From Ramazzottius varieornatus (Eukaryota; Tardigrada; Eutardigrada; Parachela; Ramazzottiidae): a DNA stretch of 64,000 nucleotides. Where the stretch lies: NCBI GenBank assembly GCA_001949185.1, contig BDGG01000010.1, forward strand, positions 166,469 to 230,468, written 5' to 3'. Both the position numbers and the translations under genes were made by a program. Of this stretch, positions 11,968 to 23,900 are shown piece after piece. Position 1 is the stretch's first letter. Each line of letters starts with the position of its first letter. A model generated the notes under the pieces. It made no database searches. It worked only from the letters and a program-made list of their open reading frames with translations, and was not told the DNA's origin.

Positions 11968-14050
11968 GGTCCATGTTCCAGAGGGTGCAGAGGGATAGTG
12001 GGTTTACGTTTCTTGGAGCCTCACAGATCCGGAGCTATTCCGGCATAAGAATATGACCATGCTTCAGGGTTCACAATCAGGGTTGGTCAGCTTTTAATTA
12101 CGTATCTTGCATCGCTCCCCCTGTGATAAGCGGTCTGTTTAAATCGAAATTTGAGACCACTGCTCTCATGATCGCTCACCGAGTGCCGTAAGAAGGTGCC
12201 ACGTCACCTGATAACTGGAGATTTGTTGCCGCTAGTTCCGGTTTGAATGACGAGTTTGGTTCCTTTGATAGTGATAACGTCTCAAGTTGAGAACCCCTGT
12301 AGCACAACGTGGACTGTCTGGGCTGTTCGAACGCGGAACAGAATTTTACTCTCAGAAGAAGTACACATTTTCCACCCAGTTCCCCCGGATCTAAAAAAAC
12401 CTTTTATTAAACATCAGATAGGCTGAACATTCGATGGAAAGAAGCACAGAAAACGCTTTTTTCAGCCTGTCAAGAAGAGCTTTTTCTGTGTCCGAAAATA
12501 GGCAGTTGGAACACGGATTAATATTTATTCAGTGTCAGAAAAGCTATAACATAGCTATCCCTTCGAAAAAAAATCTGCATAATTTTGGCGCTAATTCTGC
12601 TGTGCTTCCTAGCTAAAGGAAAGGTAAAGAACCTGATTTCTGGAGGGAAATTTAATTTCATCGAAACTTTTCCAAAATCACGAAACCAGAGTGATACACG
12701 TGCCGAAGCTGTTTGCCATGCCAGGCTTTGTAGCATTGGATGGCATGGCACAATCACGCGGAGAGTTGGGTTTGGCATGCTATGGGGTTCTTTTACCAGT
12801 GGAGAAAGCAGCAAGTATGTTCTGGCTAGTGTTCAGCATGGCTCTTAGTGAACTGACGCAGCTTTGACTTTTCTTCCCACTCTGTCAAGCAACTTTCTGC
12901 CGGATCCGTTGTTCCGTTTAAAATGTTAGATTTTGAGGGCTATCTTTTTACTCAAAGGAAAAAACATGTGCGGCCATTGCAAGCCGGTAGAATAATTAAT
13001 ACAGTAGTAAAGTTAATTGCGTGTTACAAACTGTACTCGAATAACACTTAAGATCACGATCCTACACACACTGTCTGATATGGCATACTTCCACCAAACC
13101 AATCAGACATCTATTCGGACAGGTTATAATTCCCAGCTTCTCCTAAACATAAAATTCTGGTTGGCACAGACCTGTTAAGGAGCTATTAACAGGGGTGTGC
13201 TGTATGACGCAATGTTCGCGCGTTTTCACGAACAACTTTTTCTTCCTGTGTGTCTGTTTGCGGAACCAACCTCGATCTTCTTCCCTTCCTGTCAGCTTAT
13301 GGTAAGACTGCTAACTGGATTTGTCGTGATTGCATACAGTAAGTACACCAGCTTTTTATTTGCAGATTATCCTGAACGTCTTCGCTCTGGACAAGTACAT
13401 CACCACCGTCTGCAGCTGCTGTCTGAAAGTCCATCACCGCGACTCGTCCCTGCCTTTTCCGTCTTCTTTCAATTAATCACAGATCTACAAGTGCCTTCGC
13501 AGTGACACAGGTGTGTAGCTAATCCATTTTACGTGTTCGTAGTACATGAACGTATATAGAAATCAGTGTTATTCTACTAATGGAAATAGATAATTGAAAG
13601 TAGCCGAAAACTGGGACTTTCAAATTTTACTATGATAATTGAGATTATGAAATCGAGACGACGAATTTTACTATATAGTAAAATTACAGTAAAATTAGAC
13701 CCACAAGTCAATAGTAAAATAGGTAATTAAAATTCGTACTTGCAGCAATTGAAATAATTAAAATTTGGAGGAGCTGGGCTTCGAATTTTAATTATGACAG
13801 GATGCCCAGCAAATCCACAGTGAATTGTACCACGAAAATCCCTTAGTAAATATTATCCCGGACGAGAGCTGGTTAATCAGTACAAGAGATGGATACGGAG
13901 CGCTGATTCTAAATTTCAGCTTCAGTTAAATTGACGTACTCGATTACTCAATCTCATACCGTGAATTTGGTGAATTGATTATTCGACTTGATTTAAATAT
14001 AGTGATATCTGTTAGACTCGCAGTTAGCTCTTCTTTTCCTACCGTTCGTA
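11968..14050. other. intergenic stretch; one weak exon pair at 13190-13476
   Basis: Mostly no gene signal. A possible plus-strand exon ends in an ATG-GTAAGA donor at 13301. It can be joined in phase 0 to 13366-13476 after a TTTTTATTTGCAG acceptor, giving a hydrophobic, cysteine-rich C-terminus (ITTVCSCCLK) and a stop. I do not recognise the family, and no further exons were found, so it may be a gene fragment or chance. Confidence 0.2.
13620..13805. repeat. AT-rich palindromic tract
   Basis: A perfect 22-bp palindrome AATTTTACTATATAGTAAAATT occupies 13664-13685. Further inverted pairs (AATTAAAATTCG near 13730 with CGAATTTTAATT near 13782) surround it. This may be a small MITE or the decayed left end of the hAT at 14.1-16.7 kb; no target duplication was found. 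Confidence 0.55.
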
Positions 14051-14913
14051 CTTCAATTGGTATTCTCGGTTCTTGGCCATATAATTTTAGCATCAGCCAT
14101 GACCAAACCCACGAAAAATAGTCAGAAGCGAAAAAGTCAGACAGGGCCAAGCTCGACCAAGCCGAAGAAGCAGGCTATAAACGAGAGGAGGACTCAGCCT
14201 GGGACGACGGTGGACTTGACCGGACCGGCGGAAAATTCTCCCCCTTCGCCTTCTACAACTACCGCGAGCGACACAGGTGTTGGAGAATCAACTGTCAAGA
14301 AGAAGAAGTCAGGAGCAGAAAGGCCGAAAGATTGACCGATATGGACCTTTTTCAGACATGATGAGTTGGAGGATAAGTCGGTCTGTCTCGTGGAAGCATG
14401 CTCGGCCAAGCTTAAAGGAATGAATACAGGAAACAATCGGCTTCATCTGATGAAGCACCCAGTGGCAAACAAGGAGTTTCTAGCGATGTGTGAAGCAGAA
14501 AGCTCAGAAGGAGCCGAAGGGCGGCGAAAAACATCGCCAGCCGACGTTGGCAGAGATGGCCCAAGCAAGAAAACCATACAGCAAGGAGAATCCAAGGCGA
14601 GCGCATTGTTCAAATCCGAATCTTTATACATGAATAAGCTTACCGGTCTTTACACTTGCGGGTATGACAGCATCCTGAAAAAAGTTGGCCTTTACGTTCT
14701 GCGATCACCGTCATGATTCTCGATGACGTCGAAGATGATAGCTTCAAGGATCTGATTTACCATTGGGACCCCAGTAACCAAAACCCACGTCGAAGCTCGT
14801 ACGTGCATCTATGGATTCTATCGAACGACAGCTTGGTCAAAATATCAAAGATTTATTGAAGAATGCAGGAAGAATCTGCTTTACAACCGGTATGAAACAG
14901 TTTCACTGTCCAC

Positions 14914-14942
14914 GTTGGAATTCCAACTGTTGGACCTCCAAC
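14914..14942. repeat. paired palindrome 1 (hAT A intron 1)
   Basis: Two 14-bp palindromes of form GTTGGANNTCCAAC separated by one T: GTTGGAATTCCAAC and GTTGGACCTCCAAC. It lies inside the first intron of the hAT A transposase, about 14 bases before the acceptor. Confidence 0.9.
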
Positions 14943-15737
14943 ATGTCGTTTTCCAGATATTTGGACGAAAAAGGGGATGACCGAAGCGTTCCTTGGAGTC
15001 GCAGCACACTTTGCAGACAAGAAGACCCATGTAAGGCACCACCTCTATCTGAGCTGTGTCTCATTTCCGCCCCCACATAAAGCCAAGAATGTGTACGAAC
15101 TCTTCAAACTGGAGAAATGGGGTATCAATCCAGAAAAAGCATCAGTCGTCATGACGGACAACGCATCCAACATGATTGCAGCCTTCAAGCTGTACGATAA
15201 GAAGTTAGTAGAATGTGTTACGGAAGAAGACGAGTTGCAGGTGATAGAAGAAGCGATGGTCTAGCGTATGCTGAATAAGGAGGAACCACTGGAAGACGAC
15301 GAGGAAGTTGATGAGATGGTGGCAGGGTTTGATGCTTCCGAGTTGGAAGCTTCAAACCTTTTCACCGAGTACTCCCGATATCCGTGCTTCTTGATCACTC
15401 TACAGCTCGTGGTCAAGTTCGAGAAGAGTCCGCCGATCAAGGATGTCATGGTGAAAGTTCGCGCGATTGTGAATAGCTTCGGCCATTCTCACACCGCCGT
15501 CGCTGCACTTATGGCGCGGACTGGCGGTCTGAAGCTCATCTCAGACAACGCGACACGATTGTCCAGCACTCTTCTGATGGCGGAAAGAATGGTCAAAATT
15601 CAGGCTGCTGTAGAAACGATAATCATGGTTGACAAACTAGTCAAAGTACCTAACTTATCTCAAGGTGAATGGCTTGTGCTGAAAGGAATTGTCAAGTTCC
15701 TTGGCAAGTTCAAGCTGGTAAGTAAAAATCGCAAATT

Positions 15738-15766
15738 GTTGGATTTCCAACAGTTGGAAATCCAAC
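15738..15766. repeat. paired palindrome 2 (hAT A intron 2)
   Basis: GTTGGATTTCCAAC, one A, then GTTGGAAATCCAAC. Same 29-bp geometry as the other copies, in the middle of the second intron. Confidence 0.9.
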
Positions 15767-16233
15767 GGAAACATGCTGTACTTTTCAGATTACGGTTCGA
15801 ATGCAAGCTGAAAAGGAAAGCACCATCCATAAAATCATACCGCATCTGAAAGACATTCTGGCTCATCTATCCCATATGAAGACTTTGGCTGAAGAGTTGG
15901 ACCTAGGCTCCTATGGAATTGAGGATCCCTTTTCTCCGCTGATTAGAAGTATATAATTCTCGATAACGAATCGAAACAGCACTATCTAATCCTTTCTACG
16001 CAGACATGCAAGTCGACATAGTGGTACGCTTCGGTGTATGGTTGAACCCTGAACACTTAACGTTCGATCCCATCATGATGGTAGAAACTCTGTTACATCC
16101 AGCGCTACGCCGACTTCTGACGGAGAAGGAGCAAACCATTGCAATGAAAGGTGTTCTGCAGTACGATGAAAAGTGGAATTCGACTGTCAACGATGATTCT
16201 TCTGGTTCCACGAATACAGGTGACTAAACTCTC

Positions 16234-16262
16234 TTTGGAGTTCCAAACGTTGGAATTTCAAC
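16234..16262. repeat. paired palindrome 3 (hAT A intron 4)
   Basis: A slightly decayed copy, TTTGGAGTTCCAAA then C and GTTGGAATTTCAAC. It keeps the 29-bp length and position inside an intron. Confidence 0.85.
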
Positions 16263-16676
16263 TCATCGTCTTTGTTTCTAGATCACGATCAACCTCAGTC
16301 CAAGGTCGTCGGTAACGACGTCGAGTTTTCGTACCTTACGGAACTTCTGGCGCGTGCTCCAGTGAATACTACAGCAGAACAACAGTAGTTGCCTATAGAA
16401 CGTCAGTTAAACTCTTACATGGTCTCAGCAACTGCTGCCGCCTTCCCACAGAAGGGCGAACCAAGCAAGTTCTGGTTACAACACAACTGAGTATCCTGAG
16501 CTGAGTGCTTTCGCTTTGGATGTTCTGGCAATACAATGCTCTTTGGCGCCATCGAAAAGACTGTTTTCGACAGCAGGTGATGCTACAGCCGGTAAAAAGA
16601 ATCGACTTGGCGGTGAAAGATTGGAACAGAAAGTTTTTGTTAGACGAAATGCTAAATATTAATGTTGCTGAAAGAT

Positions 16677-16705
16677 GTTGGATCTCCAACTGTTGGAATT
16701 CCAAC
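16677..16705. repeat. paired palindrome 4 (3' of hAT A stop)
   Basis: GTTGGATCTCCAAC, one T, then GTTGGAATTCCAAC. It begins about 14 bases after the transposase stop codon at 16660-16662, in the 3' flank of the element. Confidence 0.9.
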
Positions 16706-17076
16706 TACTACTAATTATTACTGTACAATGAACTATCGCATCCTGTGTTATTCCATCGCACCAATGTTACTTTTCTACTTCGCTTTTTTGATTTACCGTT
16801 GTAATTATTAAGAAAAGAAAGACCGTCAAAAATACTGCACCAACAGTGACACCAAAGAGCCATAAGTGCTACAGGAAAAACTGAAAGGACGTACACTGCA
16901 GGACATGCTTTTGTCCGGTCGTCAACAAGACAGAGTTATGGACCATCTAACAATCAAACATGGAAACCAAAAGCCAAGGGGCATAAGACTTGACTTGTTC
17001 CGTGGCAACATCTCTACCGTACTAACCGACCGGACAGAATCGCTTCCCGTACTGTAACTAAACCAGTAGAGAAACT

Positions 17077-17647
17077 CTAAACGAGATCTTCACCACGAAA
17101 CATGGCGCAGTAGTCAGAAGTTCGCTGCTCGAAATCTAAGTCTTCTTGTTTACAATCGAGAACACGACGACAAATGACCAAGCTTCACTTGTCTCCCATA
17201 CCTTCGTGAGAAGTAGTTTTCAACTTTTCACTCTTCGCCAGTGGATCATTCGATACCGTTTCAGGCTTTTCATCCTCGTAGTTCAACTCTGAAAGACAGG
17301 AAAAAAAAGGTATTATTGACGTCAAGAGCTACGCCTAATTGCAGTGCAAAACTGATGGTAACGCATGACGTCACAATATAAACTATAATACATTCGATAC
17401 AGGTCTTGATCCAGACTCTACATAAGACTTACGAATAGTCTTCAAAGCGTCAGGAGTGATCGTCAGGCTCTTCGAGCTTCCCATGGCGTCCTTCAAGAGA
17501 GCGGACACAGTGGACATCTCTGCTTTGCCTGCAAAGAAGCGAAGAAACATACAGCACGACAACATAGCAGGACTTACAGTATGATTTGCCAATGGTTTTC
17601 CAAATTGTACAGTCTCGTACGAGTTTACTGTTACTTTTGTAACTCAT
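17077..17647 (-). CDS. unrecognised four-exon small protein (106 aa)
   Basis: Four exons (17578-17647, 17433-17528, 17202-17288, 17077-17144) join with compatible phases into 107 codons including the stop. Three donors match GTAAGT or GTATGG, and three of the four exon starts follow pyrimidine-rich AG acceptors. The product begins MSYKSNSKLVRDC, carries a serine/leucine-rich middle (AEMSTVSALLKDAMG) and an acidic, lysine-rich C-terminal half ending FRGEDLV. No signal peptide, membrane segment or known domain is visible. The clean splice structure argues for a real gene. Alternatively it is an accessory gene of the adjacent transposon complex, since it sits between the hAT A and SGNH/P-like relics. 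No function is assigned. Confidence 0.5.
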
Positions 17648-17783
17648 GTCAAACGGAAACCAGCAAAACCACGTTTGCTGTAGATTCGAGCTTCAATCTG
17701 TAATATCCCACACTCTTTAAATAATCACCCAGCTTCTCCACCACGACAGAACAACGGCATGCGGTGTGCGGTCAGATTCTTGA

Positions 17784-18050
17784 GATGGCGAAGAGACCTA
17801 CAGCTCGCGCTACCAACACCTGAAGAATCCAACTTCCTTTGGGATGATCAAACTGTTTTCCGATTCCTTGTTCCGTAATAACCAAAGGAAAGCCCTTGCA
17901 AACAAAAGAGATAGTAGGAAGAAAAGCTGGAGAGTGGTGCGAGAACGGCGTGGAGACACGAGAGAATACAGACAGAAAATTTTGATGGACATGTGGAATG
18001 ACATACTATCTGAACAAGATGACATAACAACGGATACATACTTTTACTAA
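17784..18050 (+). CDS. unrecognised small basic/acidic protein, partial model
   Basis: An open frame runs from a stop at 17781 to a stop at 18048-18050. The first ATG in frame is at 17844 (68 codons). Residues before it (ETYSSRYQHLKNPTSF) look coding, so an upstream exon is likely, perhaps joined at an AG near 17783. The protein is strongly basic in the middle (RDSRKKSWRVVRERRGDTR) and acidic at the end (ILSEQDDITTDTYFY). It is divergent from the gene starting at 17647, about 140 bp away, suggesting a shared promoter region. Family not recognised; it may be transposon-borne. Confidence 0.35.
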   Translation, partial: DGEETYSSRYQHLKNPTSFGMIKLFSDSLFRNNQRKALANKRDSRKKSWRVVRERRGDTREYRQKILMDMWNDILSEQDDITTDTYFY

Positions 18051-18419
18051 CTGTAAAAGACATTAAAATTCCAAAACCATTAATAGAATAACATTGACAG
18101 AAATCTTTCCGTTTTCACACATGCAAGTGCTATAACCCACCGAGGCTGCGTGCGACGTTACAAGTCACGTGTGCAACATACGTGACTACCGCACGTGACC
18201 TAGACGTCATGCGTGCGTTTGGGAAACATATACAGGATATGCGCACCAGTGCATGCACATAGAGTTGCGCACGGGTGGAGCTTTACTTAGCAAGTATTTG
18301 CACATATTGGGCAACCAATCAGCACTGGTTACGCAAAAGCGGCGCGTTTTGAGTGACTGCGCCAACCATCCAGACGTTACTTGTAATAATTCATTAATAT
18401 CACTTTCTTCTGTTTTCAG

Positions 18420-19131
18420 GCTATACGTTCCAGAAAATGCCATTCATAGTGTCATTGCTACCGGCGTCCAATATGATTTTCTTCAACTCGGGACAACGAA
18501 GAAAGGTATGTACACGGTGGAACGCATCGAGAATCCTTTCGATCCAAAAGACACGGAGTTTGAACATCAGACCATCGGAAAGGGCGGTTACTTAGAAGAG
18601 GTCCGCCGAACAGAAAACGGAAGCAGCAATTGTTCTCTCTTGTGGGGCGGAGACTCAAGGGTGAAATCGTGTGCCGCTTATTTCGGGAGCGTCAAAGGCT
18701 CTGCAGTTTTTTTCAGTTCTTGGTCAGGTGCCAGAGTGGTGGATGTTCTTGCATTGACGCAAATGATGCTTGGAATGAAGATCGGTACCAGGGGAGTGGT
18801 TCTGACTTTCGGAATTAATGATGTGCTGACTGCTTTTAAGAACGGAAGATTCCATGACCCTTCGGAGCGGTAAAGCGTCATCGCTGAACTTCTCGAGCCT
18901 TTCACCCTTTTCTTGGAGGCACCTGGTAGTAGATCTCGCTTCCTTTTGTTATTTGTGACGGAAGTAATCAAGATCAACAAGAACTACAGGATCAACGGAG
19001 CCCCCGTCGAACCCCATGACCTTGAGTATATCAACAGTATCATCGATATGTATAACAGAAGGCTTCAGCGGTGTATGGAGTTGCACGAAGGCGATTACAT
19101 CGGTTTGAAACATCCTGGGAGTTTCACATAA
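18420..19131 (+). pseudogene. SGNH-hydrolase-like domain, decayed, fused to or upstream of transposase
   Basis: After a TTTTCAG acceptor the sequence encodes, from about 18650, a fold signature of SGNH/GDSL hydrolases: GGDSRVKSC (block I nucleophile serine), VVLTFGINDVL (block III G-x-N-D), a hydrophobic strand FLLLFVTEVIKI, NRRLQRC, and a histidine late in the domain (GLKHPG). The D of the usual D-x-x-H pair is not clear. A +1 frame change at about 18870 and stops just after the domain show decay. SGNH domains hydrolyse esters. Among transposons they are known from CR1/L2-type LINEs; here the neighbour downstream is a P-like DNA transposase. Part of one composite element or an independent fragment: undecided. 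Confidence 0.6.
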
Positions 19132-19205
19132 GATTGAATCTGTGACGTACGTAGTCGATGCTTTTTGCCGATACGTTTCTTGAGTAAACTCCAGTAATTT
19201 TCTAG

Positions 19206-20953
19206 GGAACAGTTGATCAAATTGTCTCACTCCTTCTCCGTATCTGAAGGCAGTAAAATCTACCACATGTGGGACGCACCCCATCTTCTAAAGCGCACGC
19301 GGAATAACCTGATTGTTGGCAAGCCACTGGGAAATCCGTTGAAGGTACACACTAATGTGGTTCAGGGCTTACTGTCATAAAGCCAGTTGTTCTGACAGTT
19401 TCTTGATTCTGAAACCCGGGAAGCGATGCAAGACCAATATGGATTCCTGTGTGCCTCGCCTCGGTTCTTCCTAAATGAGTAGAACGACGTCCCAAGAAGA
19501 CATGGCCTGTCTCCAGCCCCAAAAATGAACCGAAATTGCCTCGAGTTCAACAACTTTGAGAAGCAGAACGTTCGAAGAGCTGGACTGTGGTTGAGCGTAT
19601 CGACTGCTGTCGCCATGTTTGTTCTGGAAAACTCCGATGTGTACGGAACTGCCAGAGGCGCAGCAGCACGCGCTTTTTGTCTCTTCTTCAACAACTTGAA
19701 CGATCGTCAAAGCTCCGTGTCCGTAGAGAATCACTACCAAAACCGTCGAGCAGTGACGCAGGTCAACGGACAGCTAAAGGTCAATTTCAAAATTTCACGC
19801 AGCTCTAAAACATGTAGCATGATCGTATGACTTGCAGGAGTCTCAGACTAACTTCCTCGAAGAATACGTCAATAAAATCTCCAAAGATGAACGCTTACCG
19901 GACCTGGTTCTCGTGCAGTGGATGATGAACATCAAAAGTCACTTGTCCATCTCGCAGAATCTTTTCTCTGAAGAATTTGACCATTATGCTACTCAGACAA
20001 TGAACCAGGGTACGCTTGAGGTATGCTCAGTAACAGACGTGCACACGTGAACCTAAGTAACACAGTGTTTTTGTGGCGGTTTTTCTCTTGAGCTCGATCA
20101 ATGCTTGGAGAAAGGCTGAACAATCCTGACAGCGCAAAAACGGCGGCGATCATCCGAACACTTTCGATGACCAGTATCGCCAAGATTCAGACCCAAAAGG
20201 CGCTAACATTGAAGAGCAAGAGCACATCACCTTCGTCAGCTATCTGGACATTCTGAAGGAAAGGCGCAAGCAGAGAGTAAAGAGCTTCCCGGAGGAGGAG
20301 TACGAATGGACCGAAGAGCCAGTCCGCAAAGAAGATTTGGACGAAGTCGATCTTGCTTGCGTCTACCACCATCTAGGGGCTCCGTCCATCCAGAAACAGC
20401 TGAACTGTTTCACTTGTGCCGAATGTCGACCAGCGTACTTTCATACTCGGCAGGCGGATGGTGACATCTCCATCCCCGTCGACCTTCTTCGACCTTCTCG
20501 GATCACGTACCTCAAAGACAGTGGAAACCTGTTTTACGGTACCGAGGAGTTGTACGAGCATTTCATTAAACTGGAAAGTATATTTCGACAGCACGTCGAC
20601 AAAAGTATCCAGTTCAAGAATCCGAGGAAGATCTACTGAAGATCTTGGAGCTCCCAGCGTACAATGTGGCCGAAGAAACCTCTTTAGCTTTTAAACTTCT
20701 GTTGCGAGATACGAGATGTACTTGTAACGCGTATTTGTTTTTCACGAACTCTTCAGATAGCTATATTCGGTTTCGTCTGCATTGAAAGTTTCGTGCTCTG
20801 AAGAGGCAGCGCGTGGCAGAGCGTAAGTCCAAAGCTTTTGCCAGCAAGGTGAAAAATGTGCTTGGTCGAAAATCCAAAAGAGAGAAATCTGGAAAATCTC
20901 AGAAAGGTTCATGTGTGAATCGCCAAATTGCAAAGTTTACCATGGGCAAATAA
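19206..20953 (+). pseudogene. P-element/THAP9-like transposase remnant
   Basis: Relic of a P-superfamily transposase. The first visible block is YHMWDAPHLLKRTRNNL, typical of the P/THAP9 catalytic region. It is followed by NNFEKQNVRRA-x-LSVSTAVAMF, AFCLFFNNLND, the MNQGTLE block corresponding to the usual NQD-LEnfF motif, a C-terminal region with CFTCAECRP, and finally a basic tail (KFRALKRQRVAERK) after an in-frame TGA near 20786. Several small introns and frame breaks occur. The N-terminal THAP zinc finger and the first catalytic residues are not found. Non-functional as it stands. The left limit is uncertain because the SGNH-like domain occupies the place where the N-terminal half should be. 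Confidence 0.7.
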
Positions 20954-23900
20954 AATCACCCACATTGGTGAAGTCGAAACTCAAGTTATTTTATCTTGTG
21001 ATCACTTATCTACCCTGTTCTGTCTCCAATGTTGATCTGGTAATTTCAAATAATAGATAGTGTGAGTCTAAAGTAAATAAAGTAATGTCTCACTAAGTAA
21101 ACGTGTTCTGCCTTGTCGGTTCGATGGAGCTTCGCAATCCACCACTCACAGGTAAGTCACACCCCGTGCACATAGCTGATCCGCCTCGACTTGATGCATT
21201 TTCATGTTGACCAATTAGGCGATTAGCTCTATTTTTAAAATCTCTGTTTTTACCTCTATCTGGGCGGAGTTATATCATCCAATCCCAGTGGAGAAATCCT
21301 ACGTCATCCAACTCTCCTCGTGATTTTCCATCAGAATTTTAATACATTCTGCACGTGTATCACTGACGAAACACTTCATAAAACACCAAGAATGCAGTAA
21401 GTTTGAAATCTTACAGAATTGAGAAAAATAACCGAACCGAATCAAAAGACACCAGCTCGGAAAGACTACACCACAACACCACAGTCAAAACAGAAAAGAA
21501 TAACTATACAAAAGTAGAGAACGGATGTTTCTTTTCAGCTGCAGTTCAGTTGTCCTGTAAAATTAAGCAGTAGTCAGCCATCGGATAGCTGGAATGTTCA
21601 CCAAAAACCATCCGAGATGGCTCCAGTCCCAAGCTGGCTGACGATACTTACCGGCCAGCTTACGTACTAAAATCTGCGAGCTCGCTATTCAAGCTTCCGT
21701 CCTGCTTACTGACGTGTCTTGTGATGGGCTATCCGTTTCACGTAGAAGGAACAACGTGAACCCTGAGACCTGCAAGATGAGAATCACCATATAATTGCAA
21801 GTAGTCAATCAGCGCAAACACAATCAACGGAACCAAAGTCACCAAAGAACGGGAGACGGCTCAGCACGGACAACCGTTAAGCTCGAGGTAGTTCTTAGTC
21901 AGCAATTTCAAGTTCTGGAGAGTGAGGTATTTACCTTGTAACTGATGTCTCCAAGCCTAGGGCAAAAGACGGCGAGAAGCGACCTGATCAAAAGGGATCG
22001 TCATACCATAGCCAAACGCAGTCCGTCCGATTTCCTTGTCCTGCCCGTCTGCAGGGCAGCGGCGTTCTCGTCTCCAGAGCGGGTACTTGTCCCGTCGTCG
22101 AGCACGGAGTTCTTTCCATAAAGCACAGCTACTAGAAGCCGATCACAGGATGGGATCGGTTCTTCCGAGAAAAGGGGAGAGCTTAGAAAAGCAAAGTTCA
22201 AAATGGCCTCTTGTTAAAAAAAACCCGCTGAATCAAACCAGGCGTGGCTGATTCCAGTAGGGAAATTTTTAGCTGTGCTAGTGAGGCTCCGTCTCCATCC
22301 GTTTCTGTTTGGACTTAGCTTTCTCAGAGCGTACGACCGAATTGGCTTGATAACCAGCCACAAAATAAAAAACTCCACCCAATTAGCTATTTAGTCACTG
22401 TGCTTTGACACAGCAATGCGCGACTGAATCGCGCAACTTTATTCGGGTCCTTCTGCGTAGTAGCTTCTCACAGGTAGGAGTTCAACCGGAGCATCCTTTG
22501 GTCGGTAGCTAAAAGCGCTCATTATCCCCGGCTGAGTGGTACTTCTCCGTCAGAGATTTTCGTTGGTTGTGCAGTATCTTTCTCTCCTCCAGTGGTGTGA
22601 CCGAAGTGTTGATGTCTCGGTATGAAAGGGTGCGGTGACTGTGGTCGTGGAAAGTAGGCCGTCAGTAAAGCTGAAGTGTGCTAGCTTGCACAAATTGACT
22701 GAAGAAAGCGTGTGGTCTTTGGGATAGACTTTTCGAAGTGGACAATAAAAGGTGGTCCTGCACACCTAGCTGCGGTGAGTGTATCGTGACAGGATTCCAG
22801 CATCTTGAGACTTACGACTTGTGGTGCAAAACTACCAATTACCTTCTTGCAAGCAAAATTTTCAACAGCTATCAAAACTTTGATATCAGGTGCGAAGTAT
22901 GACTTGTTACTTTTTAAAAAATCAAATTCAAGTTTTTTCTTGCAAATTCGGTAATCGTGGCTCTGGTTCTCCCGCATGAACTTTGTTGTCTACCAACACT
23001 GCTCGATCTTTCACAGTAGCAGAGTTGGTCAATAATAATTAAGAAGGTCTAATCAATCAACTGCTAAACCGGCCCACCTTCCATGGAACACTGTAGACGC
23101 ACGAAAAGAAAGTGCGGGTCACTAAAAAGTTTGGGTCAGACGGATAAGACAGAAAATTGAAATTCAACCGCAGAGATGGTTGAAAAGTGCTGTGGAGTGA
23201 ATTGCACACGTACGTACGTACTCCCGTTTCGCTTGGCGCTTGTAGGCCGTTCTTTTAGGCTTTTTGTTTTGACTGGCTATTCAGAACATGACGTATCAGC
23301 ACGCCTGATGCCTTTGTTGGGTGACGTAGAAGACCTCGTATCAGATCGTTTGATCGCTCCGACTGAGACATGCTCGTAATGTTCGGACTGGTACCCGAAA
23401 GAGCTTCCTGTATTGCCGCAAACTGCTGATTCACACGGCAGTCTAGCAAGCTGTTCCGAGATCTTTTCTCAGCGGAACTTGCCCAAACTGTTCACCGAGT
23501 TGTCTGTGCGCTGTGCTCGCTCGCGCATGTAACGCTACGCTGTCGTACAACAGTCGTACGATACGGCCAACGTACATGCAATCGAACTGCAAAAACTTGA
23601 AGAAAGCTGTACGAAGTCTGGCTATAGTCAGGGTTGTTCCGATACGATGTATTCTAATGCATAATGCAGAATTCAATTCCGATATGGCCCGCTTAGAGTA
23701 NGGCATTGGATCGCGCGGCGGNNNNNNNNNNNNNNNNNNNNNNNNNNNNNNNNNNNNNNNNNNNNNNNNNNCGCTTCCGCCCTGGAATCTGCTGAAATTG
23801 TTACCGCTTGGACTCGCTTAGTATATGATGTGACTGTTTTCCGCCCGCCCCGCATCGATGATAATTACGATAAATGTTTAAAAGTAAACCTTGTTGCGTC

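Larger units (their letters stand above)
14099..16662 (+). pseudogene. hAT-superfamily transposase A, decayed
   Basis: Relic of a cut-and-paste hAT transposase. Five exons are inferred: 14099-14889, 14957-15717, 15789-15948, 16004-16219 and from 16282. Their phases fit; for example, the first junction restores the hallmark TTDIWTKKGM. In order: lysine-rich N-terminus, BED-type zinc finger (WTFFRHDE, two cysteines, H-x3-H), catalytic-region blocks KHxVRHHLYLS-like and VVMTDNASNM, then the C-terminal dimerisation block SKRLFSTAGD. An in-frame TGA at 14333 separates the N-terminus from the BED finger. Frame changes occur near 14700, 14800 and 16480, and there is a TAG near 16386. It is therefore not functional as it stands. 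Three of four introns plus the 3' flank carry paired palindromes, listed separately. Confidence 0.85.

Noticed and set aside
23176-23379. Open frame starting MVEKCCGVNCTR, reminiscent of a THAP zinc-finger start
   Set aside because: The same DNA context (GAAATTC-x-ACCG, then an ACGTACGTACGTACTC run) recurs inside the MITE at 2521-2710, and no further THAP residues follow, so it is repeat sequence.
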